A stretch of 64,000 nt of DNA, taken from assembly GCF_040253615.1 (NCBI RefSeq), contig NZ_JBEJGY010000004.1, forward strand, positions 3,658,001 through 3,722,000, given 5' to 3'. The notes under the pieces were generated by a model. The model ran no database searches. It was not told where the DNA came from and saw only the letters and a program-made list of their open reading frames with translations. The position numbers and the translations under genes were made by a program. Source of the DNA: Streptomyces sp. Edi4. Its GTDB lineage: Bacteria; Actinomycetota; Actinomycetes; Streptomycetales; Streptomycetaceae. Below, one piece after another: positions 1-8,656 of the stretch (positions within the stretch are counted from its first letter, which is position 1; every line of letters begins with the position of its first letter).

Positions 1-2369
1 GCCTCCTCCGCCTTGCGCTCCTCCTCCAAGCGACGCGCCTCCTCCAGCTCGCGCCGCTTGCGCTCCTCTTCCTCGGCGCGCAGCTTGGCGAGCTGAGCCT
101 GGCGCTCGCGCTCCAGACGCTCTTCCTCCGCCTTGCGCGCGGCCTCTTCCTCGGCGCGCTTCCTGGCCTCTTCCTCGGCCTTCTTGCGCGCCTCCTCCTG
201 GGCCCTGATCTCGGCCTCGGAGAGCGGCAGCATCCGGTCGAGCCGGTGGCGTACGACCGTGGTGACGGCCTCGGGCTCCTGGCCCGCGTCGACCACCAGA
301 TAGCGGGAGGGGTCGGCTGCGGCGAGGGTGAGGAAGCCCGACCTGACCCGGCCGTGGAACTCGGGCGGCTCCGACTCGAGCCGGTCGGGCGCCTCGGTGA
401 AGCGCTCACGAGCCGCTTCGGGCGAAACATCGAGCAGAACGGTCAAATTCGGTACAAGACCGCCAGTTGCCCACCGGTTGATCCGGGCGATTTCGGTCGG
501 AGACAGATCACGACCGGCCCCCTGGTAGGCGACGGAGGAGTCGATGTAGCGGTCCGAGATGACGATGGCGCCACGCTCAAGGGCGGGGCGCACCAGCGAA
601 TCGACGTGCTCCGCGCGGTCGGCCGCGTACAGCAGCGCCTCGGCGCGGTTGGACAGGCCCGCCGACGACACGTCGAGCAGGATCGAACGCAGCCGCTTGC
701 CCACCGGCGTGGCGCCGGGCTCGCGGGTCACCACGACCTCGTGGCCCTTGGCACGGATCCACTCGGCGAGCGCTTCGGCCTGCGTGGACTTGCCCGCCCC
801 GTCGCCGCCCTCGATGGCGATGAAGAATCCGGTCGCGGCCGGAAGCTGCTCGGGGTCGGCACCGCGCAGCGCGTCCACCAGATCGCGTCGCAGTGGCACG
901 CCCTGGCGGTCGTCCGCCTTCGCGAGCACGACGGCGGCCAGCGGCAACAGCAACGCGCCGACCAGCATGAGTGTGAACCCGGCGCCGCCGTGCGCGAAGA
1001 CGAATGAGCCCGACTCGACCCGGTGGCTGCCGATGGCCGCGGCGAGCAGCGGCGCGACGATGGCGCCGAGTCCGACCGAGACCCGTACGACCGCCTGGAG
1101 GTGGTCGCCGACGCGCGCCCTGCGGTACTCCTCGGTCTCCTGGTCGATCAGTACGTGCCCGGTGTTGGCGGCGACACCGGCGGCGACGCCCGCGACCAGC
1201 GCGATGAACAAAACCGTCGCGAGGTCGGGCACCAGGCCCATGGCCAGCAGCGCGACCCCGGTGACCGTGACGGCGAACGACAGCAGCCGTCGGCGCGAGA
1301 GCACTGGAAGGACCTTGGCGGCGCCACGGATGCCGAGCACCGTGCCGCCGGTCAGGGCGAGGACGAGCAGGGCGAACGCGGCCGGGCCGCCGCCCAGGTC
1401 CACGGCGTGCAGCACGGCCACGGACGCGGCCGCGGCGATGGCGCCGGCGACCGAGGCGGACGCGAGCACCAGAAGCGGCAGCGCGCCGGTGCGTCCCTTG
1501 TCGGGGCCGTTGCCGGTACTGGGCCTGCGCAGCCCCTCCAGAGGTGAACGGGCGCGCGGCGTCTGGGTGTCCGGGAGTTCGAGCAGGGCGACGACGGAGA
1601 TCGACGCGGCGAAGAGCCCGGCGGCGAGGTAGGAGGCGAGCGCGGCCTGGTGCAGTTTGAACCAGTCGACGCCCGTGCCCAGCAGGTTGCTGATGAGGGC
1701 CGCGACGAGCAGGGCCGCCGCGCCCAGGGGGATCGCCACGAAGGCCGTACGCAGTGACAGGCGCCGCAGCGCGCCGAGATGGTCGGGCAACGGCCGGACG
1801 GCGGCGCCCTCCAGGGGCGGCGCGGGCAGCAGCGCGGGCGCCGCGCTCTCCTTGGTGACCGTCCAGAGCCGTTCGGCGACGCCCACGAGGAAGGCGGTGA
1901 CAAGGATGAGGAGCAGGGCGTGGGACGGCGTCCAGTCGATCCACAGCGGGGCGACGATCAGGAGCGCGGCCCGGACGCCGTCGGCGCCAACCATGGTCCA
2001 GCGCCGGTCGAGCGGGCCGTTCGGCGCGGTGAGCGCGGAGACCGGGCCGAGCAGCACGGCGCCGAAGAGCACCGTCGCGAGCGCCCTGGCTCCCAGCACC
2101 GCGGCGACGGCGAACGCCGCCCCCCGGTAACCACCCCCGAAGGACTGCTGGGCCAGCGCGGCCTGCAACCCGAGCAGCAGCGTGACGAGCACGGCGAGCA
2201 CGTCGCCGATCCCGCCCACGAGCTGCGCGCTCCACAATCGCCGCAGCGTGGGGATGCGCAAGAGGGCGCGTACCGCCCGTTCGCGTGAATCCGCTGCCAG
2301 GGCTTCGGAGATGGGACTCACTCCCCCTGATCCTTCAGAGCTTGGGTGCTGCTCGGCTCCTCGCGTCAT
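1..2369 (-). CDS. tmk: dTMP kinase fused to an N-terminal MFS-like membrane domain (C-terminus cut by window edge)
   Basis: Makes dTDP from dTMP. About 789 codons are visible. Residues 1-500 form a multi-helix MFS-like membrane domain. A thymidylate kinase domain follows, with P-loop IEGGDGAGKSTQ near residue 520 and the DRYIDSSVAYQGAGRDLSP segment. From about residue 725 to the edge the protein is a highly charged Glu/Arg/Lys/Ala coiled coil (EEARKKAEEEARKRAEEE type). Free-standing Tmk is only about 210 aa. The MFS-Tmk fusion is typical of streptomycetes, where this gene lies beside topA. The ATG at 2369 has a weak Shine-Dalgarno; a GTG at 2321 with AAGGA 9 nt upstream is the alternative start. 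Transport activity is not shown by the sequence. Confidence 0.9.
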   Translation of the reverse strand, partial: MTRGAEQHPSSEGSGGVSPISEALAADSRERAVRALLRIPTLRRLWSAQLVGGIGDVLAVLVTLLLGLQAALAQQSFGGGYRGAAFAVAAVLGARALATVLFGAVLLGPVSALTAPNGPLDRRWTMVGADGVRAALLIVAPLWIDWTPSHALLLILVTAFLVGVAERLWTVTKESAAPALLPAPPLEGAAVRPLPDHLGALRRLSLRTAFVAIPLGAAALLVAALISNLLGTGVDWFKLHQAALASYLAAGLFAASISVVALLELPDTQTPRARSPLEGLRRPSTGNGPDKGRTGALPLLVLASASVAGAIAAAASVAVLHAVDLGGGPAAFALLVLALTGGTVLGIRGAAKVLPVLSRRRLLSFAVTVTGVALLAMGLVPDLATVLFIALVAGVAAGVAANTGHVLIDQETEEYRRARVGDHLQAVVRVSVGLGAIVAPLLAAAIGSHRVESGSFVFAHGGAGFTLMLVGALLLPLAAVVLAKADDRQGVPLRRDLVDALRGADPEQLPAATGFFIAIEGGDGAGKSTQAEALAEWIRAKGHEVVVTREPGATPVGKRLRSILLDVSSAGLSNRAEALLYAADRAEHVDSLVRPALERGAIVISDRYIDSSVAYQGAGRDLSPTEIARINRWATGGLVPNLTVLLDVSPEAARERFTEAPDRLESEPPEFHGRVRSGFLTLAAADPSRYLVVDAGQEPEAVTTVVRHRLDRMLPLSEAEIRAQEEARKKAEEEARKRAEEEAARKAEEERLERERQAQLAKLRAEEEERKRRELEEARRLEEERKAEE

Positions 2370-2474
2370 CCGCCCAGCCTATCCGGAGCGCCCCGGTCCC
2401 GGCGGGGGTGCCCGAACATATGGGCGGGCGCCCGCGGGCGCCGTGGCCCGGGCCGCCCCGGGGCCGAAGCGGAA

Positions 2475-2506
2475 CGGGGGGCCGGGGCGAGTGCCCCGAC
2501 CCCCCG
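2475..2506 (-). terminator. GC-rich hairpin terminator after topA
   Basis: Arms at 2475-2489 and 2492-2506 pair over 15 bp with one mismatch (CGGGGGGCCGGGGC type). The hairpin begins 22 bp past the topA stop. It has no T-run, which is common in Streptomyces. Confidence 0.6.
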
Positions 2507-2528
2507 TCAACAGCCCGGTCCCCTGCGT

Positions 2529-5369
2529 CTACTCCGACGGCGCGGCCTTCTTGGCGACCGCCTTCTTGGCCGGGGCCTTCTTCGCCGCGGCCGTCTTGGC
2601 CGTGGTCGTCTTCTTCGCGGCCGCCGTCTTCTTGGCCGGGGCCTTCTTGGCGGTGGTGGCCTTCTTGGCGGCGGTCTTCTTGGCCGGAGCCTTCTTCGCC
2701 GTCTTCTTGGCCGGGCCCTTGGCCCGCTTCTCGGCCAGCAGCTCGAAGCCGCGCTCGGGCGTGATCTCCTCGACGCTGTCGGCGGTCCTGAGCGTCGCGT
2801 TGGTCTCGCCGTCGGTGACGTACGGGCCGAAGCGGCCGTCCTTCACCACGACCGGCTTCTCGCTGACCGGGTCGACGCCGAGCTCCTTGAGCGGGGGCTT
2901 GGCGGCCGCGCGCCCACGCTGCTTGGGCTGGGCGTAGATCGCGAGGGCTTCTTCGAGCGTGATGGAGAAGAGCTGGTCCTCGCTCTCCAGGGAGCGCGAG
3001 TCGGTGCCCTTCTTCAGATACGGGCCGTAGCGCCCGTTCTGCGCGGTGATCTCGACGTCCTCGGCATCCACACCGACGACGCGCGGCAGCGACATCAGCT
3101 TGAGGGCGTCGTCGAGGGTCACCGTGTCCAGGGACATCGACTTGAAGAGCGAGGCGGTACGCGGCTTGACCGCGTTCTTGCCCGTCTTCGGCGTGCCCTC
3201 CGGCAGGATCTCGGTGACGTACGGGCCATAGCGCCCGTCCTTGGCGACGATCTGGTGGCCGCTCACCGGGTCCACGCCCAGCTCGAAGTCGCCGCTCGGC
3301 TTGGCGAGCAGCTCCTCGGCGTACGCGACGGTCAGCTCGTCGGGCGCCAGGTCCTCGGGGACGTCGGCACGCTGGTGGCCCTCGGCGTCCTTCTCGCCGC
3401 GCTCGACATAGGGGCCGTAGCGCCCGACGCGGAGCACGATCCCCTCGCCGACCGGGAAGGAGGAGATCTCACGGGCGTCGATGGCGCCGAGGTCGGTGAC
3501 GAGCTCCTTGAGCCCGCCCAGGTGGTCGCCGTCGCCGTTGCCCGCGGAGGAGGCGGCGCCGGCCGTGGCCGCGTCGCCCTCGCCGAAGTAGAAGCGCTTC
3601 AGCCACGGCACGGCCTGGGCCTCGCCGCGCGCGATGCGGTCGAGGTCGTCCTCCATCTTGGCGGTGAAGTCGTAGTCGACGAGCCGCCCGAAGTGCTTCT
3701 CCAGGAGGTTGACCACGGCGAAGCTCAGGAAGGACGGGACGAGCGCCGTGCCCTTCTTGAAGACATAGCCGCGGTCCAGGATCGTGCCGATGATCGAGGC
3801 GTACGTGGAAGGACGCCCGATCTCGCGCTCTTCCAGCTCCTTGACCAGTGAGGCCTCGGTGTAGCGGGCCGGCGGCTTGGTCGCGTGGCCGTCCACCGAG
3901 ATCTCCTGGGACGACAGGGCGTCGCCCTCGGCCACCTGCGGCAGCCGGCGCTCGCGGTCGTCGAGCTCGGCATTCGGGTCGTCCGCGCCCTCGACGTAGG
4001 CCTTCATGAAGCCGTGGAAGGTGATCGTCTTGCCGGACGCGCTGAACTCGGCCTGCCGGCCGTCGCTCGCCCGGCCCGCGATCTTCACGGTCACCGAGTT
4101 GCCGACCGCGTCCTTCATCTGGGAAGCGACGGTCCGCTTCCAGATCAGCTCGTAGAGCCGGAACTGGTCGCCGGTCAGACCGGTCTCGGCCGGGGTGCGG
4201 AAACGATCACCCGAAGGACGGATCGCCTCGTGCGCCTCCTGCGCGTTCTTGACCTTCCCGGCGTACGTACGCGGCTTGTCCGGCAGGTAGTCGGCGCCGT
4301 ACAGCTGAGTCACCTGGGCCCGGGCGGCCGTGATGGCTGTGTCGGACAGCGTCGTGGAGTCCGTACGCATATAGGTGATGAAGCCGTTCTCGTACAGCTT
4401 CTGGGCAACCTGCATGGTCGCCTTCGCACCGAAGCCCAGCTTGCGCGAGGCCTCCTGCTGGAGCGTCGTCGTACGGAACGGGGCGTACGGCGAGCGGCGG
4501 TAGGGCTTGGACTCCACCGAGCGCACGGCGAAGGAGGAGTCGGCGAGCGCGGCGGCCAGGGCTCGCGCGTTGGCCTCGTCCAGGTGCAGGACATCGCTCT
4601 TGAGTTGTCCGTCGGGACCGAAGTCGCGGCCCTGCGCGACGCGCCGGCCGTCGACCGTGTTGAGCCGGGCCACCAGCGTGGACGGGTCGGAGGCGTCGCC
4701 CGTCCGGCCGGTCGCGAACGTCCCGGTCAGGTCCCAGTACTCAGCAGAACGAAACGCGATGCGCTCGCGTTCCCGCTCCACGACAAGTCGGGTGGCCACC
4801 GACTGGACGCGCCCGGCGGACAGCCGCGGCATGACCTTCTTCCACAGGACCGGCGAGACCTCGTAGCCGTAGAGGCGGTCGAGGATGCGGCGGGTCTCCT
4901 GGGCGTCGACCATGCGCTGGTTGAGCTCGCGGGGGTTGGCGACGGCGTCCCGGATGGCGTCCTTGGTGATCTCGTGGAAGACCATCCGGTGGACGGGGAC
5001 CTTGGGCTTCAGGACTTCCTGAAGGTGCCACGCGATGGCTTCGCCCTCGCGGTCCTCATCGGTGGCGAGGAACAGTTCGTCGGACTCGGCCAAGAGCTCC
5101 TTGAGCTTCCTGACCTGCGCCTTCTTGTCGGCGTTGACGACATAGATCGGCTGGAAGTCGTGTTCGACGTCCACGCCGAGCCGGCGCACTTCGCCGGTGT
5201 ACTTCTCGGGCACCTCGGCGGCGCCGTTCGGCAGGTCGCGGATGTGCCCGACGCTCGCCTCGACGACATAACCGGGGCCGAGGTAGCCCTTGATCGTCTT
5301 CGCCTTGGCAGGAGACTCGACGATGACGAGTCGGCGGCCGCCCTTTGCGGTCTCGCTGGTCGGGGACAA
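2529..5369 (-). CDS. topA: DNA topoisomerase I
   Basis: Type IA topoisomerase that relaxes negative supercoils. The Toprim domain opens with RRLVIVESPAKAKTIKG near residue 12. The DEDREGEAIAWHL acidic motif and RLSAGRVQSVATRLVV follow. The active-site tyrosine lies in GFITYMRTDSTTLS, about residue 333. The C-terminal half has several (D/N)GR(Y/F)GPY repeats instead of Cys4 zinc fingers, then a Lys/Ala/Pro tail of about 70 residues. This is the actinobacterial TopA architecture; the basic tail is known in that group to aid DNA binding and processivity. I chose the TTG at 5369 because GGAGAG lies 10 nt upstream. A GTG at 5408 would add 13 residues but has no Shine-Dalgarno. Confidence 0.95.
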   Translation of the reverse strand: MSPTSETAKGGRRLVIVESPAKAKTIKGYLGPGYVVEASVGHIRDLPNGAAEVPEKYTGEVRRLGVDVEHDFQPIYVVNADKKAQVRKLKELLAESDELFLATDEDREGEAIAWHLQEVLKPKVPVHRMVFHEITKDAIRDAVANPRELNQRMVDAQETRRILDRLYGYEVSPVLWKKVMPRLSAGRVQSVATRLVVERERERIAFRSAEYWDLTGTFATGRTGDASDPSTLVARLNTVDGRRVAQGRDFGPDGQLKSDVLHLDEANARALAAALADSSFAVRSVESKPYRRSPYAPFRTTTLQQEASRKLGFGAKATMQVAQKLYENGFITYMRTDSTTLSDTAITAARAQVTQLYGADYLPDKPRTYAGKVKNAQEAHEAIRPSGDRFRTPAETGLTGDQFRLYELIWKRTVASQMKDAVGNSVTVKIAGRASDGRQAEFSASGKTITFHGFMKAYVEGADDPNAELDDRERRLPQVAEGDALSSQEISVDGHATKPPARYTEASLVKELEEREIGRPSTYASIIGTILDRGYVFKKGTALVPSFLSFAVVNLLEKHFGRLVDYDFTAKMEDDLDRIARGEAQAVPWLKRFYFGEGDAATAGAASSAGNGDGDHLGGLKELVTDLGAIDAREISSFPVGEGIVLRVGRYGPYVERGEKDAEGHQRADVPEDLAPDELTVAYAEELLAKPSGDFELGVDPVSGHQIVAKDGRYGPYVTEILPEGTPKTGKNAVKPRTASLFKSMSLDTVTLDDALKLMSLPRVVGVDAEDVEITAQNGRYGPYLKKGTDSRSLESEDQLFSITLEEALAIYAQPKQRGRAAAKPPLKELGVDPVSEKPVVVKDGRFGPYVTDGETNATLRTADSVEEITPERGFELLAEKRAKGPAKKTAKKAPAKKTAAKKATTAKKAPAKKTAAAKKTTTAKTAAAKKAPAKKAVAKKAAPSE

Positions 5370-5567
5370 CTTCGCTCTTCTCTCCGGTCGGCACTCGGGT
5401 TTCAACACGTTTCAGTACGTGACGCTGCGGAGTGTGACGGTACAACCCGCCCCCGTGTCAAACAGCAAAAGCCCGCAGCGGCCACTCGAACGGTAACCCG
5501 ACTTACCGCGATCCTGCCGCCCGGACCGTTCGGAAGCCTTCCGAACGGCGTTTCATCCCGTTTCGGG

Positions 5568-5795
5568 CTAGGACGTTCCCTGGATGCGAGTGAAGCACCA
5601 GACTCCAAGCAGGAGAAATCCGACACCGAAGGCGAGTGCGAGCACGGCGGAGGCGACCGGTGGGGTGCCGTCCGCGACCGGCTCGCGGCGGCGCGCGCGG
5701 GACGCGGTCCACAGCAGCAGAACGCCCCCGAACAGCACGAACACCGTTCCCGCGAAGACGGCCGGCCCCGTCTCGGTCCCTCCCAGTGCGTTCAT
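5568..5795 (-). CDS. Small two-helix membrane protein
   Basis: About 75 residues starting MNALGGTETG. Two hydrophobic helices (AVFAGTVFVLFGGVLLLW and VASAVLALAFGVGFLLLG) are separated by a basic loop, RARRREPV. The ATG at 5795 has AGGA 8 nt upstream; an in-frame GTG at 5813 is also possible. It sits alone between topA and the methyltransferase gene, in the same orientation. I cannot assign a function beyond integral membrane protein. Confidence 0.7.
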   Translation of the reverse strand: MNALGGTETGPAVFAGTVFVLFGGVLLLWTASRARRREPVADGTPPVASAVLALAFGVGFLLLGVWCFTRIQGTS

Positions 5796-6158
5796 GGGCG
5801 CGATCCTGGCCACCGCGCGACGCCCCGGGGCAGAGCGGGGACCGCATCGGGGCGAACGCCGGGTGAAGGGTCACCCGACCATGCGCATTTCAGCCAGATC
5901 TCCCCCGCCGGAGGCTGCCGGACGGGGCCGGAGGCGGTCGGAGGCGGTCGGCCGACGCGTCGAGCGTCACACCCAAACCCGCCCATGCCGTGGCGAGCCG
6001 GGCAGGGCCTGGGTACGGAGCCCGGACCCCGGACCAGGCACCGGCCCGGACGCCGACCCGGACGCCCGGACACCGGCCCGACGGCGAACCCGGGCATGGG
6101 GTCCGGGTGAGGGAGGCGATGCGCCGCCCCCACCCCCGCCCGCGCGCTTGCCCTGCCG
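5796..6158. other. Non-coding gap with GTCCGGG-type repeats
   Basis: I see no credible gene. Bases 5928-5950 contain GGAGGCGGTC twice in tandem. Bases 6027-6108 contain several copies of CCCGGAC/GTCCGGG with pairing potential, just downstream of the methyltransferase stop at 6159. They may act as a diffuse terminator. Confidence 0.4.
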
Positions 6159-7658
6159 CTACTCCCCCACCGGCTCCAGGAACCCCTGCTCCACCAAGGT
6201 CCGGATGGAGTCCGGCGTACGATCGCGCAGCAGCACCGGGTCCTCCTCGATCAGCTGGGCGATCGCGTCCAGAATCCGCCCGGCGGGCAGCTCCCCGTCG
6301 CAGACACCCGCGAATCCGGCGCCGACCGTGTCCACCTTCGTGGCCCGGCGCATGCCGCGGTTCTGCCGCAGCACCACATGCTCCGGGTCCTCGGCGCCCG
6401 GAAGACCCACCTGCTCCTGCACCACCTCCTCGGCCAGGCGGAACCGGTCGGCCAGCAGCGCCGCGTCGTCGTGCCGGCGCAGATAGTCGTGCCGTTCGAA
6501 GTGGGCCCTTACGGTCTCGCCCAGCGGCTGCTCCACCGGGTGCGGCCACTCCTCGGCCACGATGGACGGCCGCTCGCTGTCGGTGCGGCGCAGGGTGATC
6601 CAGCCGAAGCCGACCGCCCTGCTCTTGCGTGCCTCGAACTCGTCGAGCCACGCCTCGTACCGCTCCGCGTAGCGCGCCGGGTCGCTGTGGTGGTCTCCCG
6701 CGTCGCGCAGCCACAACTCGGCGTACTGGGTGATGTCCTGGACCTCGCGCTGCACGATCCAGGCGTCGCACCCGCTGGGGACCCACGAGCGCAGGCGGTC
6801 CTGCCACTCCTCGCCCTCGACGTGCTGCCAGTTGGCCAGGAACTGGGCGTACCCGCCGGGGTTGAGCCGTTCCCCCGCCTGCTGAACGAGGGTGCGGCAC
6901 AGATCGTCCCCGCCCATGCCGCCGTCGCGGTAAGTGAGCCGGGCGCCGGGGGAGATGACGAACGGCGGGTTGGAGACGATCAGGTCGTACCGCTCCTCAC
7001 CCACCGGCTCGTACAGCGAACCCGTCAGCAGCTCGGCCTCCGGCGCGCCGGACAGGGCGAGGGTGAGCCGGGTGAAGCCGAGGGCTCGGGGGTTCAGGTC
7101 GGTCGCGGTGACCCGGGTGGCGTGCTGGGCGGCGTGCAGCGCCTGGATGCCGGAGCCGGTGCCCAGGTCGAGGGCCGAGCCCACGGGCCGGCGGACCGTG
7201 ATGCCGGCCAGCGTCGTGGAGGCGCCGCCGACACCGAGCACCATGGCCTCGTCGCGACCGCTCGCCCCTCCGGCGCCGCCGACCGCGCAGCCCAGGTCGG
7301 AGACGATGAACCAGTCCTGCCCCTCGGGGCCGCCGTAGGGCCGGACATCGACCGTGGCCCGCACCTCGTCGCCCGACCGGACCACCCAGCCGTCCGTCAG
7401 CGCCTCGTCCAGCGGCAGGGCGGCGCGGGCGCTCTCGGCCGCGACGGGCCGCTGGAGCAGGAAGAGCCGCACCAGCGTGTCGAGCGGCGCCCCGCCGCGG
7501 GTCGCGCGCAGGGCGGGGACGGTCTCGCTGCGGGCCAGCGCGGCGTACGCGGGCGCGCCGAGCAGGTCGAGCAGGCCGTCGGCGGTGAAGGCGGCGGCGA
7601 GCAGGGCGTCGCGCAGGCGGGCTGCGTGACCGGACGCGGGAAGGCTGGTCGTACTCAC
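6159..7658 (-). CDS. Class I SAM-dependent methyltransferase of the PrmC/HemK-like (NPPF) type
   Basis: About 499 aa. After an N-terminal domain of about 150 residues comes a Rossmann methyltransferase core: SAM-binding DLGTGSGIQALHAAQ, acidic motif TATDLNPRALGF and catalytic IVSNPPFVISP. The NPPF tetrapeptide is typical of enzymes methylating glutamine amides or nucleic-acid exocyclic amines. The length and the additional C-terminal domain set it apart from PrmC, so the substrate is unknown. The GTG at 7658 (VSTTSLPASG) is preferred over 7736, because the 26 upstream residues look like translated promoter. Confidence 0.85.
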   Translation of the reverse strand: MSTTSLPASGHAARLRDALLAAAFTADGLLDLLGAPAYAALARSETVPALRATRGGAPLDTLVRLFLLQRPVAAESARAALPLDEALTDGWVVRSGDEVRATVDVRPYGGPEGQDWFIVSDLGCAVGGAGGASGRDEAMVLGVGGASTTLAGITVRRPVGSALDLGTGSGIQALHAAQHATRVTATDLNPRALGFTRLTLALSGAPEAELLTGSLYEPVGEERYDLIVSNPPFVISPGARLTYRDGGMGGDDLCRTLVQQAGERLNPGGYAQFLANWQHVEGEEWQDRLRSWVPSGCDAWIVQREVQDITQYAELWLRDAGDHHSDPARYAERYEAWLDEFEARKSRAVGFGWITLRRTDSERPSIVAEEWPHPVEQPLGETVRAHFERHDYLRRHDDAALLADRFRLAEEVVQEQVGLPGAEDPEHVVLRQNRGMRRATKVDTVGAGFAGVCDGELPAGRILDAIAQLIEEDPVLLRDRTPDSIRTLVEQGFLEPVGE

Positions 7659-7755
7659 CCGGCCATTGTCGCCGCTGGCTCTGACAATCACCCCCGCAAC
7701 GGCCGTGGCCCGGCCCCCGCTGGGGGACCGGGCCACGGCGGAAGGCGCCCGAGGA

Positions 7756-8478
7756 CTACGACTTGGCGCTCTGCGACGCCGAAGGCGAGGCGGAACCGGC
7801 CGGGGAGGCGGAACCGGCCGGGGAGGCCGAAGCGGCGGGCGACGCCGAACCCGAGGGGGACGCCGACTGGGAGGGCGCGGCGGACTTGTCGGCGGGCGCT
7901 CCCGCGCCCGAACCGGAGGGCGCCGGGGAGGACGGCGTCTGCTTCTGGCAGGAAGGCTGCTTGCGCATGGCCTTGCCGACGTCGCCGGCCTCCAGCTTCT
8001 TCAGGGACTCATCACCCGTCGAGCTGGTCTTGCCGAACTCGGTCGCGATGTCCTGGAGGCCCTTGGCGAACCCGGCCTGGTCCCCGGCGTCGAGCGCGTC
8101 GACCTTCTTCTTGAGGTTCGCGTACGCCACGGATGAGGCGTTCAGGTCCTTGACGGCCTGCTGCTGGGTGGCGGCGCCGTCCTTGACCGGCGGAGCGCCG
8201 GCCTTGTCGACGGCCGCGCCCAGCGCCTTGTAGGCGTCCGAGATCTGCTGGAAGGCAGTCGAGTCGGTCTTCTGCACGTCGGCGGGCTTGCTGTCGTCGC
8301 GCGTCTGCGCCTGAATGGCCGCGTTGGCGTCAGTGATCTTCTTGAACTGGGGCTGGGCCGTGTCGCAGAAGGTCTTCGCCCAGCTGTCGACCTTCTTGCT
8401 GGAGTCGTCGCTGCAGCCCGACAACGTCAGCATCAGTACCGCACCGCCGGACAGTGCGGCCGCAAGCTTCTTGTTCAC
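7756..8478 (-). CDS. Secreted small lipoprotein with Ala-Ser-Pro-rich tail
   Basis: About 240 aa. A lipoprotein signal peptide begins VNKKLAAALSGGAVLMLTLS and the lipobox LSGC places the lipidated Cys near residue 22. A mostly helical extracytoplasmic domain follows. The last 50 residues are low-complexity repeats of the SASPAGSASPAG type, encoded by an imperfect repeat at 7790-7870, perhaps a wall-spanning linker. The GTG at 8478 has GGAAGGGA just upstream. Function unknown. Confidence 0.85.
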   Translation of the reverse strand: MNKKLAAALSGGAVLMLTLSGCSDDSSKKVDSWAKTFCDTAQPQFKKITDANAAIQAQTRDDSKPADVQKTDSTAFQQISDAYKALGAAVDKAGAPPVKDGAATQQQAVKDLNASSVAYANLKKKVDALDAGDQAGFAKGLQDIATEFGKTSSTGDESLKKLEAGDVGKAMRKQPSCQKQTPSSPAPSGSGAGAPADKSAAPSQSASPSGSASPAASASPAGSASPAGSASPSASQSAKS

Positions 8479-8656
8479 CGGTTTGGTCCCTTCCAAGGCT
8501 CTCGGCCCCGGAACATACACGCCAAGTGGGCGACAATCGCTTGCCGCCCGTGTGATGTGCCTTGCATTGCGGCTATTTGCAGCCATTTGCACCAAGCGAA
8601 ACGGGCGGACGGTGTGTCAAACCCCACCGTCCGCCCGCCCTTTGCTGCGCGTACGG

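Noticed and set aside
577..2235. Arg/Ala-rich minus-strand ORF within tmk
   Set aside because: Wrong frame; the tmk frame gives intact P-loop and membrane helices.
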